DNA of 64,000 nt from a bacterium (GTDB taxonomy: Bacteria; Eisenbacteria; RBG-16-71-46; CAIMUX01), in assembly GCA_030431975.1 (NCBI GenBank), contig JAUIHP010000003.1, positions 186,001-250,000 on the forward strand, in the 5' to 3' direction. Below, piece by piece: positions 25,289 through 34,611 of this stretch (its first letter is position 1; every line of letters begins with the position of its first letter). A program made the translations under genes and the position numbers. The notes below the pieces were generated by a model. That model worked only from the letters and a program-made list of their open reading frames with translations. It was not told the origin of the DNA and made no database searches.

Positions 25289-27691
25289 TTGAAGACGAAG
25301 GCCGCCGCATCCTTACGCGATGATGCGCTGGAGGTGTTCCACTCCGCTTCGGAGTCGGAGGCACCCGCAGCCTTTCTCGGCGTTCTCCTTTCCCATACGG
25401 GAGCGGAAGCGGGTACCCTGATTCTCGCGTACGAGCAGGATGAACTCCTGGCCGTCACTCGTCGGCTCGGGCGGTCAACGGAAGACGCGGGCGAGTTTGG
25501 ACCGGAGTCGCGAACCCCAGGGTGGTGGAGTACGACCCAGGTGCCGCTTTCCTGGTGTTCCACTGTAGATGCATCGCCCAACGGAGCAGACGACGGCGCC
25601 GCCGGCACGGCGGCGGAAGCGTTCCCCAGCTGTTTTGCATTGTCTCGAGGTCGGGAAGCGTTCGGACGGGTTCTCCTCTCGTCCCCAATCGAGTCGAAGT
25701 CAACCGAACGTGCGCTCACGGCAACGCTGCACGAGTTTGCTCCCCTCCTTTACGCGATTCGCCGGCAATACCCGCGACGGAGCCGGACCGAGAGTGCACC
25801 GATCACTGAATCCATGGGATCGATGTTCGCTCCGGCGGACGTTCTTGTTGGGGAAGCCAACTTCGAAGGTCACTTCACGTCTCTTAACTCTGCCTGGGAG
25901 CAGACTCTGGGCTACACCAAGGAAGAGCTTTTCGCCCGTCCCTATCTGGATTTCGTCCATCCGGATGATCTCGAGTCGACAATCGCCACCGCGAAGCGAC
26001 TGGGAGAGGGCGTTCCCGCGGTCGACTTCACGAACCGCTATCGGTGCCGGGACGGTTCCTACCGTTGGTTGAACTGGCACTCGGTTGCCCGCGCTCGGGA
26101 AGGGCGTGTCCTCTTCGTCACCGTCGACCGAACCGAGGAGGTACACGCCCGTGAACTCTTCGAAAACACGCAGAAAGCTGCGCGGATCGGCGGCTGGGAA
26201 CTCGACTGCGTCACCAACAAACTCACCTGGACGCGGGAGACCCATTTGATCCACGAGGTGGATCCATCGACCCATCAGCCGGAGCTCGAGTCGGCTATCG
26301 ACTTCTACTCGCCCGAAGCGAAACCGGTGTTGACCGAAGCCATCGACAAGGCCATGAAGCTCGGAACGAGTTGGGACCTCGAACTGCAACTGGTCACTGC
26401 GAAAAGGCGTCGGATTTGGGTTCGAGCGACAGGTTCCGTGGAGTCCGTCGATGGTCGTGCGATTCGTCTCTACGGATCGTTTCAAGACATCGATGCCTGG
26501 AAGCGTGCGCAGGAAGAACTACGTCGGTCAAAAGAGGCGGCGGAGCAGGCCCTGCTCGTCAAGAGCCGCTTCATCTCGACCATGAGTCATGAGATCCGAA
26601 CCCCGATGAATGGAGTGATCGGACTGGCTTGGCTCCTGGAATCCTGCGGTTTGAGCGGGGAAGCTCTCGAGTACTCGCAGAACATTCGGACGTCGGCCGA
26701 AGCCCTGATGCGAGTCATCGACGACATCCTCGACTTCTCCAAGATCGAAACGGAGAAGTTGGTTCTGGCCGACGAACCGTTCGAAATTGCGCCGATGATT
26801 CGGGAGTGCATGGAAGCCTTCGCCGGTGTTGCCAGTGAGAAAGGGATCGTTCTTTCCTATGAGCTGGGCGATGGCGTTCCCGAACGAGTCCGGGGTGACG
26901 AGAGACGGGTTCGTCAAATCCTCATCCATCTGCTCGGCAACGGAGTCAAGTTCACGGACGAGGGCGAGGTACGACTCAACGTTCGTCGGTGTCCTTTCGT
27001 TTCGGTGAAGACGCGACTGGCTTTCGAGGTCACGGACACCGGAATCGGAATGACGGAGGACATCCGAGAACATCTTTTCGAGCCGTTCACGCAAGCTGAC
27101 GGTTCCATGACGCGCCGGCATGACGGTACAGGGCTCGGGCTTGCCATCTCGAAGCGACTTGCGGAAATGATGGGTGGAACGATTACCGTAACCAGCGAGT
27201 TCGGCATTGGCACCTGCGTCCGCTTCGACCCTGTTTTTCTGGAGTGTCCTCCCGGCGGGGCCAGCCTCCCGACGAGTACGAGGGAGGAGCCGGCTCGCCC
27301 GATTCAGTCCTTCGGCGCTCGGGTCCTCGTCGCCGAGGACAACCGGACGAATCAGATGGTGATCTGCAGAATGCTTTCCAGAATGGGCTGCGAGTACGAC
27401 GTCGTCGAGAATGGAGTCCTCGCGGTTCGCGCTTTGGAGGATGAGCACTACGACGTTGTTCTCATGGACTGCCAGATGCCGGAAATGGACGGTCTGGAGG
27501 CGACCCGCACGATCCGTTCGAGACGGGGGCCTCACGACGCCATTCCGATCATCGCGGTGACGGCCAACGTTCGCCCCGAGGACCGCAGGGCCTGTCTCGC
27601 AGCGGGCATGGACGATCACCTGCCCAAGCCGCTGCGAGTCGATTCTCTGGCTGCGATGCTGGGACGCTACATCGAGCCTCGGGTTGCGTAG
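25289..27691 (+). CDS. hybrid sensor histidine kinase with GAF-like and two PAS domains
   Basis: 800 residues, no membrane segment. In order: a GAF-like N-terminal region (1-150); PAS 1 (about 190-290, ADVLVGEANFEGHFTSLNSAWEQTLGYTKEEL); PAS 2 (about 295-400, ARIGGWELDCVTNKLTWTRE); HisKA with phospho-acceptor His about 433 (FISTMSHEIRTPMNG); HATPase (VRQILIHLLGNGVKFTDEG, GTGLGLAISKRLAEMMGG); and a C-terminal receiver (VLVAEDNRTNQM, acceptor Asp in VVLMDCQMPEMDG, Lys in HLPKPLR). It senses an unknown cytoplasmic signal and probably passes phosphate through an Hpt protein not seen here. The start is a TTG with AGGGGG about nine bases upstream. No output regulator is adjacent. Confidence 0.92.
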   Translation: MKTKAAASLRDDALEVFHSASESEAPAAFLGVLLSHTGAEAGTLILAYEQDELLAVTRRLGRSTEDAGEFGPESRTPGWWSTTQVPLSWCSTVDASPNGADDGAAGTAAEAFPSCFALSRGREAFGRVLLSSPIESKSTERALTATLHEFAPLLYAIRRQYPRRSRTESAPITESMGSMFAPADVLVGEANFEGHFTSLNSAWEQTLGYTKEELFARPYLDFVHPDDLESTIATAKRLGEGVPAVDFTNRYRCRDGSYRWLNWHSVARAREGRVLFVTVDRTEEVHARELFENTQKAARIGGWELDCVTNKLTWTRETHLIHEVDPSTHQPELESAIDFYSPEAKPVLTEAIDKAMKLGTSWDLELQLVTAKRRRIWVRATGSVESVDGRAIRLYGSFQDIDAWKRAQEELRRSKEAAEQALLVKSRFISTMSHEIRTPMNGVIGLAWLLESCGLSGEALEYSQNIRTSAEALMRVIDDILDFSKIETEKLVLADEPFEIAPMIRECMEAFAGVASEKGIVLSYELGDGVPERVRGDERRVRQILIHLLGNGVKFTDEGEVRLNVRRCPFVSVKTRLAFEVTDTGIGMTEDIREHLFEPFTQADGSMTRRHDGTGLGLAISKRLAEMMGGTITVTSEFGIGTCVRFDPVFLECPPGGASLPTSTREEPARPIQSFGARVLVAEDNRTNQMVICRMLSRMGCEYDVVENGVLAVRALEDEHYDVVLMDCQMPEMDGLEATRTIRSRRGPHDAIPIIAVTANVRPEDRRACLAAGMDDHLPKPLRVDSLAAMLGRYIEPRVA

Positions 27692-27715
27692 TCGGGGCAC
27701 TACGCTCCCGCGTAT

Positions 27716-30430
27716 CTAGCGCACCACGATGCGCCTTTCCGTTTCGAGTTCAGCCGTCTTGATTCGTAGGAAGTAGACGCCTGCGCTCACGAGATTCGGT
27801 CCCCGAGTCCATTCCACCTCCACGAAGCCTGCGGGTCGATCTTCCGAAAGCAGTTGCTCCACCTGGCGGCCCGTGACGTCGTGCACGGTGATGGTCACCA
27901 CGCCGGGCACCGGATTCTCAAAGCGCAGGACGGAACCACCCACGACCGGGTGAGGCGTCACGGTGACTTCGAGGCTCTTCGCCTCGAACTCGGGGCTGGA
28001 GGCCGGATCCAGAAGCTCTACGACATAGACGCCGTCGATGTTCGGGCCCGGAACGACCACGCGGGTTCCTGACTCTGTCGCGACGAGCGTGGCTCCCGGA
28101 ACTCCGGACTCGATGTCCTCGATCGTTTCGGCGGTCCGGTCGATGATGTGGAAGTCTCCGTCCGAACTGGTGGTGATGAGCGGGCCGGGGCCGAAGGACA
28201 CGCTGGTCGTCCCGGTCGGAACGAAAAGCGACTCACCGTCTGTGCTGAGACGGAGCCCAGCCGGGGCATTGGGCAACGGAATCACGCGGAGCTGCGCGCC
28301 GAGTTCCAGGTCCACGATGCCGACGTTCTGGCTTCCATAATTCAGCACGTAAAGAAGGCTCTCGTCCGGCGACAGAACCGTTTCGAAGGGTTGATCTCCG
28401 ACGGAAACGGTCGAATCGAGTGTTCGCGTGGCCACGTCGAGAACACGGATCGTGTCGTCGTTCTTGCACGAAACGTAGAGCTTGCTGTCGTCCGCGTTGA
28501 AGGTAGCCCGCGTCGGGAAGTCGCCCACCACCGTGTTGCCGAGCAGTGACCAGGTCGCCGTGTCGATGAACGAGATGTTGTTCGTGAACGAGCCGCATAC
28601 CACCAGAACGCTTCCGTCGTGACTGAGGGTCATCCCGCTCGAACGGTTGTAGAGGTATCCGACGCCTCCCATGTTGCCTGTGGCGATCTTGGGACCGGCG
28701 AGGGTTTGTGTTCCGAGGTCCACCCTCCACACGCCGTCCGACGTGACCACGGAGATGTAGGCGTACTGCCCGTCCGGAGAGATCTCGACCTGGTTGCCCC
28801 GGGTCGAGAGAGGCACGTTGGTCGACGTCAGCGCGGTCGCGTCGATGATCGTGCAGAACGGCGAGTCCAGATTGGCGACCACGACCTCGGATCCGTCCGG
28901 AGTGAAAGCCACGTCGGCAGGACGGTTTCCGGCCGGCGCGTCCCCTAAGTAGGTCAGTCCGTCGAGATCGAAGAAGCCGATGTTGTCACTGAGAATCTGG
29001 CTGACGGCCGCCCGGGTTCCGGCGGGATTGGCTGCGGCGAGGCGGCACTTGTCGGCTTCCGGGGCCGGGCCCGACAGCGTCTGGACATCGAGGAACCCGG
29101 CAGCTCCATTCGTGTCGACGAAGAGCAGGTCCTCGCCGAACGTGTCGGCCACCATCGCAGCGCGCGTCGCAGTGGGGGAGACATCTCCAAAGCTGCAGCT
29201 GACGACGGTGTTCAGATTCTTGACCAGCGACTCCGAGGCGTAGCTGACGAGGCTGCCGTTGAACCCGACGCAAAGTGCGTAGAGGCCGTCGGCCGTCGTG
29301 TAGAGCTCGTTTACGGATGCCGTGTTGATGTCCGCGCTGACCGCGTCCGTGACCAGGTTGACGACGCGAACAGCGTTTTGGACGGCAACGACTGCTTTGG
29401 TGCCCGTTGCGTCGACAGTCACTCCGGCATTCACGTTGGTGCCGGTCGGGATGACTTTGGTTACGGTCTGGGACGCGGTATCGATGACGGAGACCCTTTG
29501 ATTGGAACCGGTGTGGGTCACGACGGCCGTCGAGCGATCTCCGGAGAGAGCGAAGGTCTGCGGAGCGTCATCCACGGGCACGGTGTTGATGGCCTCGGTC
29601 TCGACATCGATGAAGAGAACCTGGTCGCCGAAGAAGTCCGCATGCATGAGCGTGGTGTCGTCGACGAAACGGACGGGATAGAAACGGAAACTCACGGCCG
29701 CGCTCTCGAAGTTGAAGGAGAAACTCGCGGTGATGTCGACTCCGGCAATGCGGCGCAGCTCGGTTCCGGACGGAAGTTCGAGAATCGAAACGTCGGCGTC
29801 GACGGCGTTGACGACGGCAGCGCGGGTGCCCGACGGGTTGATGGCTACGTTCGTCGGCTGATCGCCCACCGGAATGACCGCGATTTCGGAGTCCGTCCCG
29901 AGATCGATGAGGGATACCGTGTCTTCAAAGAGGTTTGCGGTGATGGCCAGGCTACCGTCGGGCGTGATGGCCAGCCCCTGGGGAGAGCCGCTGACGTCTA
30001 CGGTCGTGTCATAGGTTCCGTCCGCATTCCAGATCGTGACGTTGCCACTTTCGCGGTGGGCAATGAGAACGCGGCTGCCGTCGGGAGTGAACTCGACATC
30101 CGCCGGGCCGTCACCCTCGGGATCCCCACCGCCTTGGACGATGGTCAGCGAAGGATCCGCACCGCGGTTGTGTGAAGCGAGCTGGAGAAACGCTGGAGCG
30201 TCCAGGGCGTATGCGTGAGCGGGGAAGACATAGGAGGAGGTTTCCCGGACCAATCCATCCGGGTCCGTGACCCCGGCGCCCAGGTCAACGATGACCTGGG
30301 CACTGCCCTCAGGCAGAACCACCACTTCCTCGGCGAGGACGAGACCGGCGTCGAATTGGATGGAAGCCGCGAGGGTAAGGCAGAAACCGGCGGGGGCGAG
30401 CCTCCGCCGAGCGAAGCGAGCGAGCGTCAT
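27716..30430 (-). CDS. secreted YVTN-type beta-propeller protein with C-terminal sorting domain
   Basis: 904 residues with a signal peptide. The body is a long run of seven-bladed-propeller repeats of the YVTN/cytochrome cd1-like kind: PADVEFTPDGSRVLIAHRESGNVTIW, QGLAITPDGSLAITANLFEDTVSLID, PTNVAINPSGTRAAVVN, PADVAFTPDGSEVVVANLDS, FETVLSPDESLLYVLNYGSQNVGIVD. Around fifteen blades are visible, enough for two propellers. The C-terminus is a FlgD-like sorting domain (VTITVHDVTGRQVEQLL, LVSAGVYFLRI). The ribosome site is GGAGGAGAC before the ATG. A surface-exposed binding or scaffold protein; no enzymatic residues are apparent. Confidence 0.85.
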   Translation of the reverse strand: MTLARFARRRLAPAGFCLTLAASIQFDAGLVLAEEVVVLPEGSAQVIVDLGAGVTDPDGLVRETSSYVFPAHAYALDAPAFLQLASHNRGADPSLTIVQGGGDPEGDGPADVEFTPDGSRVLIAHRESGNVTIWNADGTYDTTVDVSGSPQGLAITPDGSLAITANLFEDTVSLIDLGTDSEIAVIPVGDQPTNVAINPSGTRAAVVNAVDADVSILELPSGTELRRIAGVDITASFSFNFESAAVSFRFYPVRFVDDTTLMHADFFGDQVLFIDVETEAINTVPVDDAPQTFALSGDRSTAVVTHTGSNQRVSVIDTASQTVTKVIPTGTNVNAGVTVDATGTKAVVAVQNAVRVVNLVTDAVSADINTASVNELYTTADGLYALCVGFNGSLVSYASESLVKNLNTVVSCSFGDVSPTATRAAMVADTFGEDLLFVDTNGAAGFLDVQTLSGPAPEADKCRLAAANPAGTRAAVSQILSDNIGFFDLDGLTYLGDAPAGNRPADVAFTPDGSEVVVANLDSPFCTIIDATALTSTNVPLSTRGNQVEISPDGQYAYISVVTSDGVWRVDLGTQTLAGPKIATGNMGGVGYLYNRSSGMTLSHDGSVLVVCGSFTNNISFIDTATWSLLGNTVVGDFPTRATFNADDSKLYVSCKNDDTIRVLDVATRTLDSTVSVGDQPFETVLSPDESLLYVLNYGSQNVGIVDLELGAQLRVIPLPNAPAGLRLSTDGESLFVPTGTTSVSFGPGPLITTSSDGDFHIIDRTAETIEDIESGVPGATLVATESGTRVVVPGPNIDGVYVVELLDPASSPEFEAKSLEVTVTPHPVVGGSVLRFENPVPGVVTITVHDVTGRQVEQLLSEDRPAGFVEVEWTRGPNLVSAGVYFLRIKTAELETERRIVVR

Positions 30431-30679
30431 GATGTCTCCTCCTACGTTGAGTGAGTCGTGAACCGAGGAGACAAGGATAGCTCTTCTCGAGCGTGGAGGT
30501 GGCGTTGTATCGGGTCTGCGAGCTGTTCCGGTTCCGGCCCGGAAAGAGACCCCGCATAGACCTCTCGAGCAGATGTGGTATCTTCGTTAGGTCGGGAAGT
30601 CACGGGGAATGGCTTTCACCCAGGTTGCCCCGTCGAGGGTCGGGCAGCCCATTGCACAGCTTGCAGAGAGAGATCCAGC

Positions 30680-33619
30680 ATGACGTTCCGCGCTGCCGGG
30701 GGGGATCCGCACGCCTCGTCCTCCATCATCCCTGCGTTTCTATGTTTGGTGTTGTTCATGACGGTTCCCGTGACGACCCGTGCAGACGTCGTCATCCTTC
30801 CGTCGAGCAAGGACAACACGATCTACGACAATTCGCCGGCGATCAGCAATGGTGTCGGCGATCACATGTTTGCGGGAGCGACGAATCACGGTGATCGGCG
30901 CCGCGCACTGGCTGCCTTTGATATTGCCGGCCACATCCCGCCCGGCTCGACGATCCAGTCTGTCAGTCTGCAACTGTGGGTCACCCGCGCGGCAGGAGGG
31001 GTATCCACGACGTCCTTGCATCGGGCGCTCGTCGACTGGGGCGAGTCCTATTCCAACGCCGTCGGCGAGGAAGGAAATGGCGCCAACGCGTCGGAAGGCG
31101 ACGCCACCTGGAACTTCAGTTTCTACCCGACCATCTCCTGGCCCGCCGGCGGGAGTTTCTCGGCGTCGGCAAGCGCATCGACTTCCGTTGGAGGACTTGG
31201 GCCGCACTCCTGGACGAGCACGGGGATGCGAGACGATGTTCAAGGGTGGCTCGACGCGCCAACGACCAATTTCGGCTGGATCATTCTGGGTTCCGAAGGC
31301 GGCTCCGGCACCGCGAAGCGGTTCGATACCCGGGAGTCTCCGGACGTGGAGCGTCGGCCGGTTCTGACCATCGACTACACCCCATCCGGAGTTGTAGCCG
31401 GCGCCTGCTGTCTGACGGACGACTGTATCATCCTCACTCCCGCCGACTGCGCCAACCAGGGCGGCACCTATCAGGGGAACGGAACCACATGCACCTCTGA
31501 TCCATGTTTGGGAGTGCCGATGACCATTGTCATTGAACCCTCCCGAGACAACACGCTCTACGAGGACGGTACCGGCTCGATTAGCAACGGGGCTGGGGAG
31601 TACTTCTTCGCGGGGCAGATGGCTGACTTCCGGAAGAGAAGAGCGGTTCTGGCGTTCGACATCGGCGCACACATCCCGCCTGGCGCGGTCGTTACCAATG
31701 CCTCGCTGACCCTCCGCAAGACGTTCGGCGGAAGCGCCGCCCATGACGCGTCACTTCATCGTTCGCTCGTCAACTGGGGTGAGGGTTCGTCGGACGCGCC
31801 CGACGACGAGGACGAGGGAACAGCGGCCATGGCGGGGGATGCGACCTGGCTCCACAGCTCCTTCTCCACCAACTTCTGGTCGGCGCCGGGTGGGGCCGGC
31901 GATTTCGATCCCGATCCGAGCGCAACCACCTTCGTTGCGTTCGAAGACTTCTATACGTGGAGCGATCTGGGAATGATCCAGGACATCCAATACTGGGCCG
32001 ACAATCCCAGTCTCAACTTCGGATGGTTCCTCATTGGCAAAGAGATCGGGTCTGCGATCACCAGAAAACGGTACGTCAGCCGAGAGAGCGCAGATGTGCA
32101 ATACCGACCGAAGCTGCAGATTACGTTTTCTGTTCCACCGAACCCGCCGGATTTCTCCCTTCCCGACGTTCCGGTCCCGCCGGAGAACCCGATTACGGAA
32201 GCGAAGCGTGTTCTCGGAAAGATCCTCTTCTGGGAAGAACAGCTTTCTTCGGATGACACCATTGCCTGCGGAACGTGCCACCGTCCGGCCGATGGCGGGA
32301 TCGATCCGCGTCTCGGGATACATCCGGGGTTCGATCTGACCTTCGGTAACGACGACGACATCTTCGGCTCGCCCGGCGTGCGCCGTATGGATTCCGACGG
32401 CAACTACATTCCGGACCCGGTTTTCGGCGATGATGTCCAGGTCACCGGTCGTAACAGTCAAAACTACTTTGGCGGGATTTGGGGTCCCCACGGATTTTGG
32501 GATGGTCGAGCTGAAGGCACGTTCCTGGATCCGATGAATCCGGACTCCGTCGTCGTCCAGACCGGGGCCTCACTCGAGAACCAGGCACTCATTCCGATTC
32601 TCTCCGATGTCGAGATGGCGAAGGAGGCTCGGGACTGGGACGACGTCACGCAGAAGTTGGCCGCAGTCGTCCCCATGGCTCTCGCCAGCGATGTGCCGGC
32701 CGACATGTTGAACGCATTGGCGGCCGACCCGACCTACCCGGACCTCTTCGAAGAGGCGTTCGGTGATCCGGGCATCGATCCTGTTCGGATCGGCTTCGCC
32801 ATTGCCACCTATGAACGGACCCTGGTGCCGGATCAGACGCCTTGGGACTTGTTCATTGCTGGTGACACCCAGGCCCTGACTCCCAGTCAGATCAACGGTC
32901 TGAACTTCGTACAGGACGAAGGGAAGTGTGGTGGTTGCCACGGTCCTCCTCTGTTCACGAGTGACACCTTCCGCAACATCGGACTCCGGCCTCCGATGGA
33001 AGATCCTGGGCGCGAAGGTGTGACGGAAGACCCCAACGATCGCGGCAGGTTCAAAGTACCGACGCTTCGCAATGTCGGTCTCCATGATCGTCTCATGCAC
33101 ACGGGTCACATCGATGACGTCGCGGATGCGCTCAACTTCTACTCGATGAACGGGCATGTGCACTTCACCGAGAATCAGGATTCCAGAATCGAGGGTGGGA
33201 TCGAAATGACCGCGCAGCAGAAGGTCGAGATCGAGGACTTTCTCGTCAATGGTCTGACCGATCCGCGTGTCGCTGGCGAAACGTTCCCGTTCGATCGACC
33301 GACGCTGGCGATCGAGAATCCCGCGGACGTTGGAACGTTGTCGCAGTCTGTCTTGCCGACGACAGCCCAGCCCAATCCGTTCCGGCAAGAGGTCGAACTT
33401 CGTTTCGTTCTCGAGTCTTCGAGTGACGTCGAGATCACCATCTACAGTGCGAGCGGACAACTCATGGTGCGTCGCCGGGTCGCCGGGGAGCCGGGGGAAA
33501 ACCGCTTTGTCTGGAACGGTCGGACGATCCACGGGCGCTCGGCGCCGCAGGGGGTCTACTACGCTCGACTGCGATCCGGCGAAGCCACGGCGACCGGGCG
33601 ATTGATTCGCGTCGAATAG
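30680..33619 (+). CDS. DRNLRE-repeat / di-heme cytochrome c peroxidase fusion with sorting domain
   Basis: 979 residues; the domain is known as DNRLRE. A signal peptide is followed by two DNRLRE (CBM96-like) domains (about 30-235 and 280-480; each has DNTIYD/DNTLYED, a strand series, and a REsxDvxxRP end). A six-cysteine GACCLTDDC module lies between them. Then comes a MauG/CcpA-type di-heme peroxidase with two haem motifs, CGTCH (about 530) and CGGCH (about 749), and the family segments RVLGKILFWEEQLSSDDTIA, GPHGFWDGRAEGTF and KVPTLRNVGLHDRLMHTG. A FlgD-like C-terminal sorting domain ends the protein. Such peroxidases reduce H2O2 or oxidise protein side chains outside the cytoplasm. The ATG at 30680 follows GAGAGAGAT. 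Confidence 0.9.
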   Translation: MTFRAAGGDPHASSSIIPAFLCLVLFMTVPVTTRADVVILPSSKDNTIYDNSPAISNGVGDHMFAGATNHGDRRRALAAFDIAGHIPPGSTIQSVSLQLWVTRAAGGVSTTSLHRALVDWGESYSNAVGEEGNGANASEGDATWNFSFYPTISWPAGGSFSASASASTSVGGLGPHSWTSTGMRDDVQGWLDAPTTNFGWIILGSEGGSGTAKRFDTRESPDVERRPVLTIDYTPSGVVAGACCLTDDCIILTPADCANQGGTYQGNGTTCTSDPCLGVPMTIVIEPSRDNTLYEDGTGSISNGAGEYFFAGQMADFRKRRAVLAFDIGAHIPPGAVVTNASLTLRKTFGGSAAHDASLHRSLVNWGEGSSDAPDDEDEGTAAMAGDATWLHSSFSTNFWSAPGGAGDFDPDPSATTFVAFEDFYTWSDLGMIQDIQYWADNPSLNFGWFLIGKEIGSAITRKRYVSRESADVQYRPKLQITFSVPPNPPDFSLPDVPVPPENPITEAKRVLGKILFWEEQLSSDDTIACGTCHRPADGGIDPRLGIHPGFDLTFGNDDDIFGSPGVRRMDSDGNYIPDPVFGDDVQVTGRNSQNYFGGIWGPHGFWDGRAEGTFLDPMNPDSVVVQTGASLENQALIPILSDVEMAKEARDWDDVTQKLAAVVPMALASDVPADMLNALAADPTYPDLFEEAFGDPGIDPVRIGFAIATYERTLVPDQTPWDLFIAGDTQALTPSQINGLNFVQDEGKCGGCHGPPLFTSDTFRNIGLRPPMEDPGREGVTEDPNDRGRFKVPTLRNVGLHDRLMHTGHIDDVADALNFYSMNGHVHFTENQDSRIEGGIEMTAQQKVEIEDFLVNGLTDPRVAGETFPFDRPTLAIENPADVGTLSQSVLPTTAQPNPFRQEVELRFVLESSSDVEITIYSASGQLMVRRRVAGEPGENRFVWNGRTIHGRSAPQGVYYARLRSGEATATGRLIRVE

Positions 33620-33639
33620 GCTCGTCCGAATCTCGAAGG

Positions 33640-33697
33640 TGGGGAGGATTCAGGTAAAAGGCCAGTCCTCCCCAGTTTCTTTACCTGCAATTCCTCC
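33640..33697 (+). other. RNA segment with mutually exclusive or pseudoknotted stems
   Basis: Stem 1 is TGGGGAGGA (33640-33648) with TCCTCCCCA (33666-33674), 9 bp, followed by a T-rich stretch (GTTTCTTTA). Stem 2 is CAGGTAAA (33651-33658) with TTTACCTG (33680-33687), 8 bp. The arms interleave, so they form either a pseudoknot or alternatives. Stem 2 can also extend outward, GGAGGA (33643-33648) with TCCTCC (33692-33697), which competes directly with stem 1. This is a terminator/anti-terminator-like layout between the peroxidase stop and the lipoprotein start 195 bases on. The rest of the gap (33698-33891) shows nothing further. Confidence 0.55.
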
Positions 33698-33891
33698 ATG
33701 AGCTTAGCCTAATGTCGGTCGCGTGCCGGCTCTCCGCTCTGCGTCCCCACCCAACTCTCATTCGCTTCCAGCCCGCCTAAGTCGTTGTCAATTCGCAGTG
33801 GCACGAAGGTTGCGATAACTCTCCCGGTCACGCGGTCATATCGGCCGCAGATTCACAACTCCCACTCCCACCCTGCTGGAGGGACTCAAGA

Positions 33892-34542
33892 ATGTTCGAC
33901 CCACGAAAAGCACTACAGAAGTTGTGGTCCCGTGCGGTCCCGGCGTTGACGGTGTCGGCCGTTGTCTTCGGGATGCTCGGATCCACGGGCTGCTCCACGG
34001 ACGAGGCTCCGGTAACTCCGGAGGCTTCGGGTCCGCCGATGACCCTCGAACCGGGCCAGGTCACGTTTGCGCACGCGCCGAGTGCGGTGGGCAAGGCGAG
34101 CCTGAGCAATCCTTTCGGCGGCGACTGGTACATGATCGGAATGCTTCCGGTCAGTAACGGTGTGGCCGCCTCCGGAAACTTCAGCCGTTACTCGATCGAC
34201 GTTCCGGCGGGTCAGGCTGACTTCGGGGCCAACCTGACGGTTTACGAACGTGCCGAAGACATCTGTGACCTTCGGGTCGATGGCTCCGGACTCTCCCGCG
34301 CCATTACGATCACGATCGATTACGCGGGTACGAACGTGGACCCGGACTCCCCGAACTACGACGGGAGTTCACCGACGTTCTACTCCTACGACGACGTTTC
34401 GGGTCTCTGGCTTTACGTCGAGGGTTCGCAGAACGCAGCAACCAAGACCTATGAAGTCGAAGTCGGTGGCGGTGGCGGCGGTTCTTCGTCTGCTGCGGCG
34501 AAAGCGGGACGTTACGCTCTTTTCGGCACGGGTGACTGGTAG
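33892..34542 (+). CDS. hypothetical lipoprotein
   Basis: 216 residues with a lipoprotein signal (VSAVVFGMLGSTGCSTDE; lipobox-like STGC). The mature part is a beta-rich domain of about 150 residues (RYSIDVPAGQADFGANLTVYE, LSRAITITIDYAGTNVD, GLWLYVEGSQNAATKTYEVEV), suggesting an immunoglobulin-like fold. A glycine/serine hinge (GGGGGGSSSA) precedes the final strand GRYALFGTGDW. GGAGGGAC lies before the ATG. I recognise no catalytic motif. Its upstream RNA contains the alternative-stem segment described separately. Confidence 0.75.
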   Translation: MFDPRKALQKLWSRAVPALTVSAVVFGMLGSTGCSTDEAPVTPEASGPPMTLEPGQVTFAHAPSAVGKASLSNPFGGDWYMIGMLPVSNGVAASGNFSRYSIDVPAGQADFGANLTVYERAEDICDLRVDGSGLSRAITITIDYAGTNVDPDSPNYDGSSPTFYSYDDVSGLWLYVEGSQNAATKTYEVEVGGGGGGSSSAAAKAGRYALFGTGDW

Positions 34543-34611
34543 GCCGACGAACCGAGTTAGCGTTTAGACGAGTCAATGACGAGAACTTTCAAGGGATAGG
34601 CTAAGCACAAG

